Below the pieces are notes generated by a model. It saw only the letters and a list, made by a program, of their open reading frames with translations, was not told the origin of the DNA and ran no database searches. The translations under genes were made by a program, and so were the position numbers. Source: Oreohelix idahoensis (taxonomy: Eukaryota > Mollusca > Gastropoda > Stylommatophora > Oreohelicidae). From it: 64,000 nt of DNA. Numbering within the stretch: position 1 is the stretch's first letter; the number at the start of each line of letters is the position of its first letter. The stretch spans positions 1-64,000 of the forward strand of contig JAMPIV010010563.1 in the NCBI GenBank assembly GCA_024509875.1, given 5' to 3'. Below are positions 33,601 through 42,330 of this stretch, piece by piece.

Positions 33601-33930
33601 TCTACATCCCAGGATAACTGGGTAGATCGGATCATCCATTATGGCCGCTTTAATAACTCCTCTGACAAAGTCAGAGTGTATTTCTACCAGTGCGATAGGA
33701 AGCGTCCTGGGTGCATCACTCCTGAAAACTCCACTAAGTTTGACGGTTTCCTCTGTCTCCTGACCTGGTTTGACTAGGTGTCTAGCAACAATACAACTAA
33801 AACTTAATCCAGTGTCAAAAAGACAAGTAGTGGAGGTACCGTTCAAAATTACAGTTCCTCGAGTTGAGGGTCGGTCCCCCTCAGGTTGAGAATCACTGAC
33901 ATTGACTCTACCTTTCGAGGCTGTATGCAA
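30619..33930 (-). CDS. pol: Pol: protease-integrase-RT-RNase H
   Basis: 1103 residues, uninterrupted. Protease DTG is at 39-41. The integrase zinc finger is H211-x6-H218-x29-C248-x2-C251. The integrase core has D281 (VDIIGPL), D340 (LTDNGSQF) and E376 (NGLVERFNG), spacing 35 for the last pair. A GPY/F-type module has GWQGPF at 514-519. An acidic linker (568-575) follows. The reverse transcriptase runs from about 600 to 850 with LRQAGIISESTSPYSSSVV, SKIDLSKGYYQIP and FMDD at 788-791. RNase H has D939, E981 and D1008, and ends near LSRNWS. All catalytic residues looked for are present, so the enzyme set may be active. Codons upstream of M1 to about 34040 are open in the same frame, so the true start may be a frameshift from gag. 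The stop lies inside the LTR edge. Confidence 0.95.
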   Translation of the reverse strand: MHTASKGRVNVSDSQPEGDRPSTRGTVILNGTSTTCLFDTGLSFSCIVARHLVKPGQETEETVKLSGVFRSDAPRTLPIALVEIHSDFVRGVIKAAIMDDPIYPVILGCRYVFIGRPKEPIVAAVTTRGQAKKEREPAPNLLPNELKEAQQKDPTLAPCFKKLPMAKDPRHNGDIFSKDGVLYRRTGNPDTGNNQLLVPTQYRNQILEMGHSLPFSGHMGQNATIQRIKNHYWWPGMNSDIVRYVKSCAQCQRVAPKHLTPPVPMGQMPIVGTPFERVAVDIIGPLEKTKRRNRFILTLVDTCTMWAEAVPLPCTNSKHVAEALVQIFTRLGFPQQVLTDNGSQFRSLLMEEIFKILRAKHIHTSPYHPAGNGLVERFNGTLTMMLRKLGQEKPEDWDQYISAALFAYREVPQASTGFAPATLLFGRPIKGPLEALLRSLTDQKADETVVSASKYVSELKERLKLGWDLATTNLKKARAKITKRYNKAAKERELQPGEKVLLLLPTGSNKLRIGWQGPFTVLKKISRTNYKISIKGKEKVFHINLLKKYLERPVPSSEHLLAVAIATEDEEDDDGCMEYPLQPTESFKDVKFGDNLSPEQQTETRALLKQYSAVLTDVPGRTNLIEFDMKLTNETPVQTRVYPIPYAKADALRGEIDKLRQAGIISESTSPYSSSVVLLQKPNKEVRLCIDYRLLNAVTEFQPEPLQTVSELFTKLSKAKIFSKIDLSKGYYQIPVKEEIKPLLAFSTSEGHYTFNVMPFGLHNAPGVFTRMMRKLLQPLQSPHIHNFMDDILIASETYEEHIATVAMLLRRLQETGLTARPSKCLIGFEQLDFLGHTISHGCSWPIKKNVEKIVAAKRPRTKKDVRSFISLCAYYQKYIQNFNGLTAPLTDLTKKGCPDKVIWDQKCEHAYSTLKGQLSAYPILRLPDLKKPFVLRVDASGQGIGSTLLQADDSDLNMLFPVAYGSRKLNKAERNYSVVERECLALIDGIRRHHEFLYGTSFTVQTDHAPLAFLGANKEFNARIMRWALLLSVYSFKVEYIPGRQNVGADFLSRNWSTEEEEQTEDTTHPKITNQVTSIVKNENMKNGFMSKSGDDCDVRLV
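30640..30660 (-). promoter_or_regulatory. polypurine-like tract of Gmr1-like element
   Basis: On the minus strand the LTR is preceded by CTAAAAGTGGGGACGAT, a mostly purine stretch in the expected position. Confidence 0.6.
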
Positions 33931-34045
33931 ACATCCAATGCGGTTTGCACCGGTTTGTTTGCCCTGATCAGACGTTCCTGGTGTAGGGGTCTTCCCTTTT
34001 CCTTGACCTTGGTGGCCGCGCTGCCACGTAGGCTTGTTGGGTTGA

Positions 34046-34765
34046 TCAGAATTTTTTGTTGGGGGGGTATCGGGTTTTGTAGAATTTCGATTTTTCCTGG
34101 GGAGGTTTCTGGGTATTGTTATCTCGTTGGTTATAATGTTGAGAGGAAGTGGAAGAATAGGATGCCTGTTCTAGATTCTGTTTTCGAGATGGCTCATCGG
34201 TGGGTTTACGTTTAGTGCTGGGAAGTTCGGCCATTGCATTGCTATAGCGTTCGGCTTTATTGAGTATGTCTTCAAGCCTGACTGCCCCCTGTTCCGCCAA
34301 AAATCTACGTGTTTCATTCGACAAAGTGGATTTTATCTGCTCCACAAGAACAAGTTCGAGGAGTCCCTCATATGAAAGAGGTAGGTCAGATAATTCAATG
34401 CACTTTGTCAGATAACCCGTGAGACGTGAAGAGAACTGGGGAAATGTTTCCGTGCTCTCTTTTCGGCTGTTTCTGAACAACTGCAGAAACTTTCGGGCAG
34501 TCATCTCAAACTGCTGTAGTAAGGCCTTTTTCAACATGTCGTAATCATGTTGATTCGGTCCCAGCTTTGTGTACACGTCATAAGCATTGCCTTTCAGTGA
34601 CGTTGAAAGTTTGAGCGCCCAGCGGGTACTCTCTAACCCATAAAGATTCGCGAGTCTCTCGAATTTTTCTAGGTAGCTGTCAATTTTTTCGTTAGGGCTA
34701 GGAAAAGATTCTAAAGAAAACGACATAGCAGTTAATTGGGCAGATTGAGTACTGGAGAGGTCCAT
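34046..34765 (-). CDS. gag: Gag capsid region of Gmr1-like element
   Basis: A 239-residue frame. Residues 15-175 fit retrotransposon Gag capsid: SPNEKIDSYLEKFERLA, WALKLSTSLKGNAYDVY, KALLQQFEMTARKF and YEGLLELVLVEQIKS. The C-terminal part is polar and basic. I see no CCHC knuckle. The ATG at 34765 is probably internal, since codons upstream (LESRGASTSTNGEPSS) stay open towards the coiled-coil segment. It ends at PPNKKF-stop just after a C7 run; pol-frame codons (KNSDQPNKPTW) begin there in the +1 frame. Confidence 0.85.
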   Translation of the reverse strand: MDLSSTQSAQLTAMSFSLESFPSPNEKIDSYLEKFERLANLYGLESTRWALKLSTSLKGNAYDVYTKLGPNQHDYDMLKKALLQQFEMTARKFLQLFRNSRKESTETFPQFSSRLTGYLTKCIELSDLPLSYEGLLELVLVEQIKSTLSNETRRFLAEQGAVRLEDILNKAERYSNAMAELPSTKRKPTDEPSRKQNLEQASYSSTSSQHYNQRDNNTQKPPQEKSKFYKTRYPPNKKF

Positions 34766-34832
34766 TGATTGAGACTGGGGCGAAGACGGCTCTCCGTTAG
34801 TCGAAGTAGAGGCGCCCCGACTCTCTAGAGCC

Positions 34833-35171
34833 TTAAGCGCCAGTTGATGCTGTCTTTCCTTGTCTCTCTCTCTCTCTCTCTGCGAGTTTCCATCTCTGCT
34901 TCAATTTTCTTCTGTTCCAAAAGACGTTTTCTTCCGCTTCTTTCTTATCTGCCCTCTCCTGGGCTTCTCTCCTCTCTGTTCTTTCTTTCTCTTCCTTCCT
35001 CTCAGCTTCGGCTCTCTGTTGCTTCGCCTTCCTCTCAGCTTCGGCTCTCTGTTGCTCCGCGTCATATATTTCCAATTCCTGGTTAATAAACGCGTTTGCA
35101 GCTTCTGCATCTAATCCTGCCTCTTTCGCTTCCAACCTCAAGATGGACCTCATCTTTATCCTCTCTGCCAT
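34833..35171 (-). pseudogene. Gag N-terminal coiled coil, frame broken
   Basis: Starts MAERIKMRSILRLEAKEAG, then a Glu/Arg/Lys-rich coiled coil with a short repeat (QQRAEAERK). The frame drifts at about 34930-34910 and again in an AG dinucleotide run near 34865-34880. After that the reading that joins the capsid segment is in a different frame. The Gag of this copy is therefore split in two. The Gag-RRM element also has a coiled coil before its capsid. Confidence 0.75.
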
Positions 35172-35961
35172 TGTTAAAGAATAAGATGAAGTATGCTTAG
35201 AGAACTAGTAAAAAGCAACGCGAAAGGGAGGAACTCTGAACCGCTACGAGAAAAAAAAAACACAAGTACAAATTTACCTGTGTTACCTCCTACCTGTACT
35301 GTGCAAACTTATCGCTGCTATTATCTGGCAATTAAGGCTCTAAACGCAAGCGACTATGCCACTAAATGGTAAGTTACACTGGAAAAGAATCTACTTTTAC
35401 TAACAGTAGAGAAAAATTTATATTAAAACAATTTAAAAGGAAAAAAAAAATTTCCCCTAAATTTTAAATCTCTGACAACAAACTCCGTCCCTAAAGTCAA
35501 TTATTGAGATGAGACGTTGTTAACTTAATTTTTAAAAATCAGAACAATCCGTCTTTAGCTAAGCTCAACTCTTTTTGACTTCAAAAACCTTAGTGACTGT
35601 AAAACAATCACGCAATCCCAGCAACTTTTATAAAGAAAGAAATATAATTATCTCCGCCAGAGGATAATTAAAATAGCAAATATATTTGTTTATCTGTACT
35701 TTCTACTGCTGTGGAGAGAAAACAACCTGTAAATATGCTGTGTGGACAACCCAAATACTTAAAGAACGTTTGTCTAGGGGTGTAATTATTTATTTATTTC
35801 CCTAATTCACAAAGACAAATCATTCACACTCTACCTAGTTAGACCCAAACTAAATCAGACTCAAAATATCTTTAACCCGGCTATGCGATTGCCTCAAATG
35901 TAGCTCAAGATCCCAGAACCAGCCCACAAATATGTGTGCATCAAATGTATCTCAAAATTAT
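35172..35961 (-). other. leader of Gmr1-like element
   Basis: AT-rich untranslated sequence between the 5' LTR and gag. I see no open frame of interest. Confidence 0.7.
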
Positions 35962-35980
35962 CCCAGACGAGCCAGCCAAA
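35962..35980 (-). promoter_or_regulatory. primer-binding site, tRNA-Pro-like
   Basis: On the minus strand, three bases after the LTR end, TGGCTGGCTCGTCTGGGAT resembles the standard tRNA-Pro site. The last 14 bases match except one; a one-base length difference lies near the start. Confidence 0.6.
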
Positions 35981-35983
35981 TAT

Positions 35984-38414
35984 TGTCGTAAATTTATTTT
36001 GAGAGAAAAGAGTCGTAGAAATAGTGGTCCGGTTTAGAGTGGAAAATGATGATGGAAAGCTCAGTGATAGAAAATGTAGAGATTTAATAGTTACTTCACA
36101 GCGTGCTGGAGGAGAGTAAAGACAGACTTATTTACGACAAATCGTGTCTCTCAATCTTCTCTTTCACTCTCCTGGTCAAACAATTATTTGCCAGTTTTCC
36201 AGACTCGCATCTGCGCGCACACCGATTCGGTGTTTTCAAACACACACACGACGTTGATACAAACTATATTAAACGAATAGGGGAAAAGTTGGGCTTTGGG
36301 TATATCCAACACACAGAACTAAATGAGTTTATGTGATTTTATTCACTTTAAACATCAATCACTAAAAATATCAGATATTACATAAATTATCATAAGTACA
36401 CAAATGCAAATAACAAATTTGGGAGGGGTGAAGAAGATTGGTATCGACTAAGCCCTTCCCGCTCATTAGACAAAGACAAACCCAGTCCAGAGATAGATAA
36501 TATCAGGAACACGGGTACGTTAACCTAACAGTAAAGTTAATTACTCTGAAAGAGGTGTTACCAAGTTAGGTATAAGTGATAGAAAAAAAAAAACCTGTTC
36601 TTCCCAGCTGTTCTTCCCTTTACTAAGCAAATGGAAAGGAGGTGGTTTTAAACAGAGTTAACAAATTATCAACTATCCCACTTAAAGGAACAATGTAGGG
36701 TATACAGAAAAGATATATGTTACCAGGTAAGCAAGTTAACAAAATGGTCACACAAAAGAATTAATTTCCTGTCATTCATACACGCGCTAGCAAAGGCCTT
36801 CACTCATCTTGCTCTCACTTACCGATTGTGAAAAAATCTTGCACTCCATAGAATAACACAACAGCAGTTACACCTCAACTAAATGTATGAGTGTTTGTTC
36901 AAGTTCTAGCCCCAGATTATCGGGTAGGCGGTCAGCACATAAAAAGGGTCCCGTAATCGCTGGAAAATGAATCTGTAGTTGTGTCTCTTTTCTTAATAAC
37001 AGTTTCTATGGGAGGGCACGGTCTCTGATACCGGGGTGAGGATGGTGTGGTCTATTTGACTATGCCGCGGATAATAAAATTCTTACGCGTGCTGGTACAC
37101 TTTATCCGTGAGGTATGGTTTAAGTCCAGTGAGAAAACTAGTCACATCACTGTTCAGGAAATTATGAATTATCTCTCTGTGTCAGTAAACTAACAAAGCT
37201 CGGGCCAGTGTTCTTCTTCCCGTTACGACTTAAGTTGTTTGATGGTGCGTTAAATTTGTCTTTGGGTGTGCTTTCTTTGCTATAAGTTAGATAGCGGAAT
37301 TCCAAACATAGAATCGCCTCAAAGATTAAAAATTTACACAGTCTCAACAAGTTCTGCGTCAGGGGAACTCTACACACTGTTTATGCTTTGCTTTGCTTAG
37401 ATTGATTTCTTTATTGCTTTCTTAATGCTGGGATCGCACAGGTTACGATCACTCTGTATGAAAGAAAAAAAAAGACATGTAATATACCGAAAACAAATAA
37501 CCTTCTAAAGCGCGATGAATTTCCCGTTAAGCCTATTATATATATGCTCGCGTATTTAATTATGTATTTAATAAACACTGCGCGAATTCTAGTGGTTAAA
37601 AACACACATCTATAAAACTAGGACTTAACTGAATTTATTAATTATAAATTCCTTCGCGACTTTAAAAGTTAATTTAAGCATCTATTATCTTTTGAAATAA
37701 TATAATAGATAGATCATTATATTTAAAACTGGAACTCTTGAGATGGTTTAATTAAATAGATTTAAATTAACACAAAATCCCTTGAACTAGAATGACTAGA
37801 CCACTGATCACTTTACACAATATATATTACCGCTTTGCACAGAAATAGAAATCACTGCAAATATATATAAAATCCAGGGGAAAATCTATAACAAGATTTC
37901 AATAAAGCTAGTGCTTCTGTAAAGATCTGGCCAGCGAGTGATAACGTGTCTAGTTCTACATGGTCTATTTAGCTAAAATGAAATGTAAGTTGAGTGGGAC
38001 ATGATAAACTTGACAACTTATTTGATCTCACGAACTTTTGGGGATCTGACCGCCAAATCAAGAGAAGAAGCCGCCCCCTGGTCTTCGTATCCGCTCGCTG
38101 CTGCCCGTTTCGCTTTCCCCCGTTCGCTCGGTTCCTCGATTGACACCGAGACGCGAAATTAGCGGCAAGCAACTGCGTCTCGTATCAGGGAAAACTACTG
38201 TCTTTGATAGCGCCGATAGTCTCCCCTAAGATCCCTCGGTCTGTCTCTTTGATCTCGTCGCTGTATCCTACATGAGTCCCGGTGGAATGCGTTCTGGCAA
38301 ACGAAAAGTTACAACAAATGTTCAGGGGTTCTAATGTTATGAAAAGCTAAAGGTCCCTTTAAATCATCCATCATATCAGGGAAAATTCACTTGTCAAACT
38401 AGACGTACGTCACA
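35984..38414 (-). repeat. 5' LTR of Gmr1-like element
   Basis: Direct repeat of 28209-30639. The largest difference is at 37534-37552, where TATTATATATATGCTCGCG stands against TATAATACACTCGAG. Other differences are single bases and homopolymer lengths. Confidence 0.95.
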
Positions 38415-38911
38415 ATCAACCACTCTATTTTTAACAGTCATAGACTGGATGATGCGCCAGACAACAGAGGGCAGTCCAAGAGGAATAAGATGGACAACAT
38501 TTTCTACATTAGAAGATCTGGAATATGCAGATGACATTGCACTACTAGCACATTCACGTCAACACATCCAGGAAAAAACGGATAGATTTAATAAGTTTAA
38601 CCAGCAGCATTTTTTGGGCTTGATATATCAATTTAAAGTTCAATAAACGAATGTGAAGTCTGAGTCAACATAAATTCATGACGCTTAATGTGAAGCAACC
38701 TCAAAAGAGCCAATCAGTAAGGTATTCGCTATATTTATACACGGACAGATACACTTAAGCACATTTTATGAAGCATAGAAAGTATATGAATCACGACTAC
38801 GGCGGGGCAGGCAAAGACATCAACATCAGAATGAATAAGGCAAGAACAGCCTTCTTTAGCCTAAACAACATCTGGAAGTCCTCCCTATACAGCACAAGCA
38901 CAAAATTAAGA
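38415..38911 (+). pseudogene. LINE B copy 1, RT fragment downstream of LTR element
   Basis: Continues the RT on the plus strand: STTLFLTVIDWMMRQTTEG, then TLEDLEYADDIALLAHS with the catalytic YADD. It goes out of frame near 38590 and again before DINIRMNKARTAFFSLNNIW. It ends at STKLRI next to the TAGGGTGAGTT site. Compared with copy 2, about 20 bases of LINE are missing at the LTR insertion point. Confidence 0.85.
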
Positions 38912-38965
38912 ATTAGGGTGAGTTCTTCTTCTTCTTTGATCCATAACCGCCAACCGTCAAAGCAG

Positions 38966-39631
38966 TCAGCGGCCATCACGTCTGGTGGCGTCTTGTAGGG
39001 CAGCAACAAATTTATTCCACCTTGCTCGGTCGGCGGCCATCCTTCGTACAGTGCCCCAACGGTGGTTCATTCTTTGCATCTCAGCTTCCACAGTTCTCCG
39101 CCAAGTTTTTTTTGGTCGGCCTCTCTTTCGCTTTCCCTCGGGGGTCCATAGCATAGCTGTTCTTGCGATGGTATCAGGGTCCCTTCTGAGGACATGGCCA
39201 ACCCAACTCCAGCGTCTGCCAGCTATGATGGTGTGCATGTCCTCCTGGTTACTCCGAATAAGTAGTTCTTGGTTGCTGATGGTGTTTGGCCAAAAGATTC
39301 GGAGAATTTTCCTTAGGCAGATTGTGTGGAAGGAGGACAGTTTCGACATTTCCTTCTCTGTTACTCTCCAACATTCCGCACCATAGAGAAGCACAGAAAG
39401 TACGCAGCTCTCATACAGTCTTAATTTGGTGTTTGTGCTGTACTGGGAAGACTTCCAAATGTTGTTGAGAATAGCAAAGGCTGTTCTCGCTTTATTCATT
39501 CTGTTGTTAATGTCCTTGCTTGTTCCGCCGTCAGGTGTTACTATGCTTCCTAGGTAAGTAAATGTGTCTGTCTGTTCTAACTTCTGGTTCCTTACTGTTA
39601 TTGGCTCAGGATTGCCCACATTTAGTGTCAT
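38966..39631 (-). pseudogene. LINE B C-terminal region after frameshift
   Basis: 221 residues that continue the polyprotein: FTYLGSIVTPDGGTSKDINN, MNKARTAFAILNNIWKSS, LLYGAECWRVTEKEMSKL, IIAGRRWSWVGHVLRRDP and TWRRTVEAEMQRMNHRWG, ending DATRRDGR before the tail. This is RT thumb plus the conserved C-terminal region. The in-frame reading starts upstream of the ATG at about 39670 (GLNINLKKTEV). Only one shift separates it from the 732-residue frame. Confidence 0.9.
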
Positions 39632-39657
39632 GACCTCTGTCTTCTTCAGATTGATGT

Positions 39658-41856
39658 TCAGGCCAACCTGCTGGCCATACTTATCAGTCTATCAGTTTTG
39701 TCTTGAATGTGTTGGTGTGAATGCGCGAGCAGTGCAATGTCATCTGCATATTCCAAATCTTCCAGTGTAGAAAACGTTGTCCATCTAATTCCTCTTGGAC
39801 TGCCCTCTGTTGTCTGGCGCATCACCCAATCTATGACTGTCAAAAATAATGTTGTTGATAAGGGGCATCCCTGTCGTACTCCTGTTTTCACTTCGAAAGT
39901 TACATTACTCGATCCAACACTGCACGTAAAGTTAGAATAGAGGCTTTTTATAATGGAAACAATGCGGCTGGGAATTCCATAAGCCCTCAGAATTTTCCAT
40001 AGGCTGTCCCTGTGTATGCTGTCGAAAGCCTTTTCAAAATCAACAAAGTTAATGTACAGCTGTCTCTGCCATTCTGAGCACTGCTCTATAATGTTCCTGA
40101 GGGCAAATATATGATCTGCACATCTTCTGTTCTTTCTGAAGCCCGCTTGTTCTTTCCTCAGTTTATGGTCAACTGCTTTTGAAATTCTCTGGATGATTAT
40201 CCTGCCTAGTATTTTGCTGGGAACTGAGAGGAGGGTAATTCCTCTCCAGTTGTTGCAGTCTGCAAGGTCGCCCTTCTTGGGCAATTTGACAATTGTTCCT
40301 TTACTCCACTCTGTTGGTGTTGTCTCAGTTTCCCAGACTTGTGCAAATAGTGGTTCTAATAGTTCTGCTGCTAGTTCAGGGTCTGTCTTGAATAGCTCAG
40401 CATTCAGATTGTCGTGACCAGGCGCTTTTCCATTTTTTAGCCCTTTGATAGCTGTGATAATTTCTTCTTTTCGTGGAATGTCTGTATTTACGTCTAAGTC
40501 ACTTTCAGCCTCAGGAACATTCAGCTGAGTCTCTGGTGGTTCCTTATTCAGTGTTTCTCTGAAGTGCTCTGCCCACCTTGTTTCCTGCCCCTGTGCTGTG
40601 GTGATGAGATTTCCTTGCTTGTCTCTTACTAACGTTATGTTGTTTGCACCTCGTTTTCCACTGATAGCTTTAGTTATTTTATAAACTGTGCTTTGTTCAT
40701 TTCTCAGTGCTGCCTCTTCTGCCTGTCTTGCAAGGTCATCCAGAAATGTCCTTTTGTTAGCACGGGTTTGACGTTTTACTTCCTTGTCCAGCTGACTGTA
40801 CTGTTCACTATATATTGCCTTTAACCTGGGAGACTTAGCTTCTGTTTTCTTCCTTTTCATTTCCTTTCTCTTCGCTATGGTGTTTAGCGTTTCTGGTGTT
40901 ATCCAGTCTTGGCTCTTTCTTTCCTGGAATCCCAAGCATGACTTGCTGCTTTCTTTATATATTGTTGAGATGGTGTTGAATTTCTGGTCCACATCGTCGG
41001 TCTCTGTTCTTTCCTGGCTTTTGGTAATCAGATATCGTCTCTTTACGTCGACCACAAACGCTTTTCTGGTGAGGGGGTCCTTAAGTTTCGTGATGTTGTA
41101 TCTTTTCTGTTTGACTGCAACTGGTCCAGCAGCTCTGAGTTTCACCTTCAGTCTTGCTACTACTAGGTGATGATCACTTCCCACATCTGCGCCTCTTCTT
41201 ACTTTCACGTCTTGTAGTGCATGTCTCCATCTGCCATTGATCATTATGTGATCTATCTGGTTTTTGTCTCGTCCGTTTGGTGATTCCCATGTTAACTTGT
41301 GCACTTCTTTGTGTTGAAAAAGTGTTCCTCCGATGACCAGGTTGTTAATACTGCAGAAGCTTATTAATTTGTCCCCATTCTCATTTACTGTTCCACTGCC
41401 GCATTTCCCCATTACTCTTTCGTTATAATTATTGTGTGTTCCAACTTTCGCATTTAGGTCTCCCATTACTATAATAAGATCGTACCTGGGTACAGTTTCC
41501 ATTTCCTTTTGTACCTGTTGATAGAACTCGTCCTTGATCTCTTCGTCGCTGTCATTTGTTGGTGCATAACATTGTATAATTGTGGTGTTGGTGAATCTCC
41601 CTCTCAGTCTTGCTCTTATTAGTCTGTTGTTAATGGGTTTCCATTCCAGTAGAGACCTTTCCATTCCTTTCTTAAGGATAATGGCTACACCTTCGTTGTG
41701 CTGACCGTCCTCTCTACCAGAATAAAGTACTGTTTCCCCTGTAGCTGTTTTTATTCTCCCCATCCCTGTCCATCTGCTATCGCTTATTCCCAGGATATGT
41801 AGTTTGTAATTCCTCATCTCTGCTGTAATCTGTCTCAGCTTTCCTGCCTCGTTCAT
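39658..41856 (-). CDS. LINE B APE endonuclease and reverse transcriptase
   Basis: 732 residues from the ATG at 41856, but the frame is open further 5' (TAKHETRIGFWNVRT), so this ATG is internal. The N-terminal 240 residues are the APE domain: LGISDSRWTG, IQCYAPTND, VMGDLNAKVGTH, NQIDHIMING and GSDHHLVVA. A linker of about 200 residues follows. The reverse transcriptase shows GLKNGKAPGHDNLNAEL, WRGITLLSVPSKILG, GFRKNRRCADHIFALR, FVDFEKAFDSIHR, GVRQGCPLSTTLF and the catalytic LEYADDIALL near the end. The frame ends at MASRLA; a one-base loss near 39680 moves the rest into the next frame. Confidence 0.93.
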   Translation of the reverse strand: MNEAGKLRQITAEMRNYKLHILGISDSRWTGMGRIKTATGETVLYSGREDGQHNEGVAIILKKGMERSLLEWKPINNRLIRARLRGRFTNTTIIQCYAPTNDSDEEIKDEFYQQVQKEMETVPRYDLIIVMGDLNAKVGTHNNYNERVMGKCGSGTVNENGDKLISFCSINNLVIGGTLFQHKEVHKLTWESPNGRDKNQIDHIMINGRWRHALQDVKVRRGADVGSDHHLVVARLKVKLRAAGPVAVKQKRYNITKLKDPLTRKAFVVDVKRRYLITKSQERTETDDVDQKFNTISTIYKESSKSCLGFQERKSQDWITPETLNTIAKRKEMKRKKTEAKSPRLKAIYSEQYSQLDKEVKRQTRANKRTFLDDLARQAEEAALRNEQSTVYKITKAISGKRGANNITLVRDKQGNLITTAQGQETRWAEHFRETLNKEPPETQLNVPEAESDLDVNTDIPRKEEIITAIKGLKNGKAPGHDNLNAELFKTDPELAAELLEPLFAQVWETETTPTEWSKGTIVKLPKKGDLADCNNWRGITLLSVPSKILGRIIIQRISKAVDHKLRKEQAGFRKNRRCADHIFALRNIIEQCSEWQRQLYINFVDFEKAFDSIHRDSLWKILRAYGIPSRIVSIIKSLYSNFTCSVGSSNVTFEVKTGVRQGCPLSTTLFLTVIDWVMRQTTEGSPRGIRWTTFSTLEDLEYADDIALLAHSHQHIQDKTDRLISMASRLA

Positions 41857-41902
41857 AGTTCTGACATTCCAAAAACCAATTCTGGTTTCGTGTTTTGCGG
41901 TC

Positions 41903-42330
41903 TAGGGTGAGTTGTACATCTATAATTCTATATTTTACATTATTAACACGTGAAATAATATGTATATATATTGGCATGTGAATATTAATATGTGAAAACA
42001 GCTAGTGGATGGCTAAGTCATACGAGGCTGGCAACCTCAGCATATAGAATGATGATTTCATGAAGCACCACTGCAAGGGCTGGGGTACTGCTTTATGCAA
42101 GTGTCTTGTTGAGAACCAAAAGCAGAGGTAGTCCAAAGTTCCCTGTAGAGCAGGGAGTGAATGATTAGAGAAATGATGTACATACTTATTATAATGTTAA
42201 CCTTTTCAACCTATGAAGAGGTAAAAGTAAACCTATTCAATTTAAATGTAATGAAAGTTTTCAGCTCACTGGGATTTAGATTAACTCTCAGACAGGGTAA
42301 ATGTCTGAGGTAGATGGGACGGTGGAATTA
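41903..42330 (+). repeat. R1 dispersed repeat, copy b, right part
   Basis: Continues R1 after the nest: TAGGGTGAGTTGTACAT, then CATACGAGGCTGGCAACCTC, AGCAGAGGTAGTCC and TCAGCTCACTGGGATT. It is close to 49982-50310. Confidence 0.85.

Larger units (their letters stand above)
28209..38414 (-). mobile_element. Gmr1-like LTR retrotransposon, 10.2 kb
   Basis: Two 2431-bp LTRs (28209-30639 and 35984-38414) flank a minus-strand gag and pol. In the coding orientation LTRs start TGTGACG and end TTACGACA. The pol order is protease, integrase, reverse transcriptase, RNase H. The domains are Ty3/gypsy-type, but the order is that of Ty1/copia. That arrangement defines Gmr1-like elements. The LTRs differ at only about a dozen small sites, so insertion is recent. 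The pol frame is fully open; gag is broken. The element lies in the RT region of LINE B copy 1, with no clear target duplication. Confidence 0.93.
27697..38913 (-). mobile_element. LINE B copy 1, internally inverted, invaded by LTR element
   Basis: The left part (27697-28094) is the LINE B 3' end on the minus strand: an AAGAAGAATAAG-type tail and the coding tail IIAGRRWSWVGHVLRRDP. At about 28094/28095 the orientation flips. 28095-28208 and 38415-38911 are on the plus strand and encode the RT region (RAYGIPSCIVSIIKSLYANF, then LEYADDIALLAHS). This is the structure left by twin priming. About 100 bases of LINE are missing at the flip. The TAGGGTGAGTT duplications at 27686-27696 and 38914-38924 bracket the whole unit. 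Confidence 0.85.
38925..41902 (-). mobile_element. LINE B copy 2, nearly complete coding region
   Basis: A 2978-bp insertion between TAGGGTGAGTT copies at 38914-38924 and 41903-41913. The 3' end has a GAAGAAGAAG tail. The 5' end is cut just before the APE domain (ETRIGFWNVRT), so any ORF1 is missing. It encodes APE, RT and a C-terminal tail with a single frame change. It is an APE-type LINE of the RTE-like or related group; the clade cannot be settled by eye. Confidence 0.92.

Noticed and set aside
32057..33777. Plus-strand frames of 86-121 codons
   Set aside because: They are shadows of the 1103-residue Pol on the minus strand.
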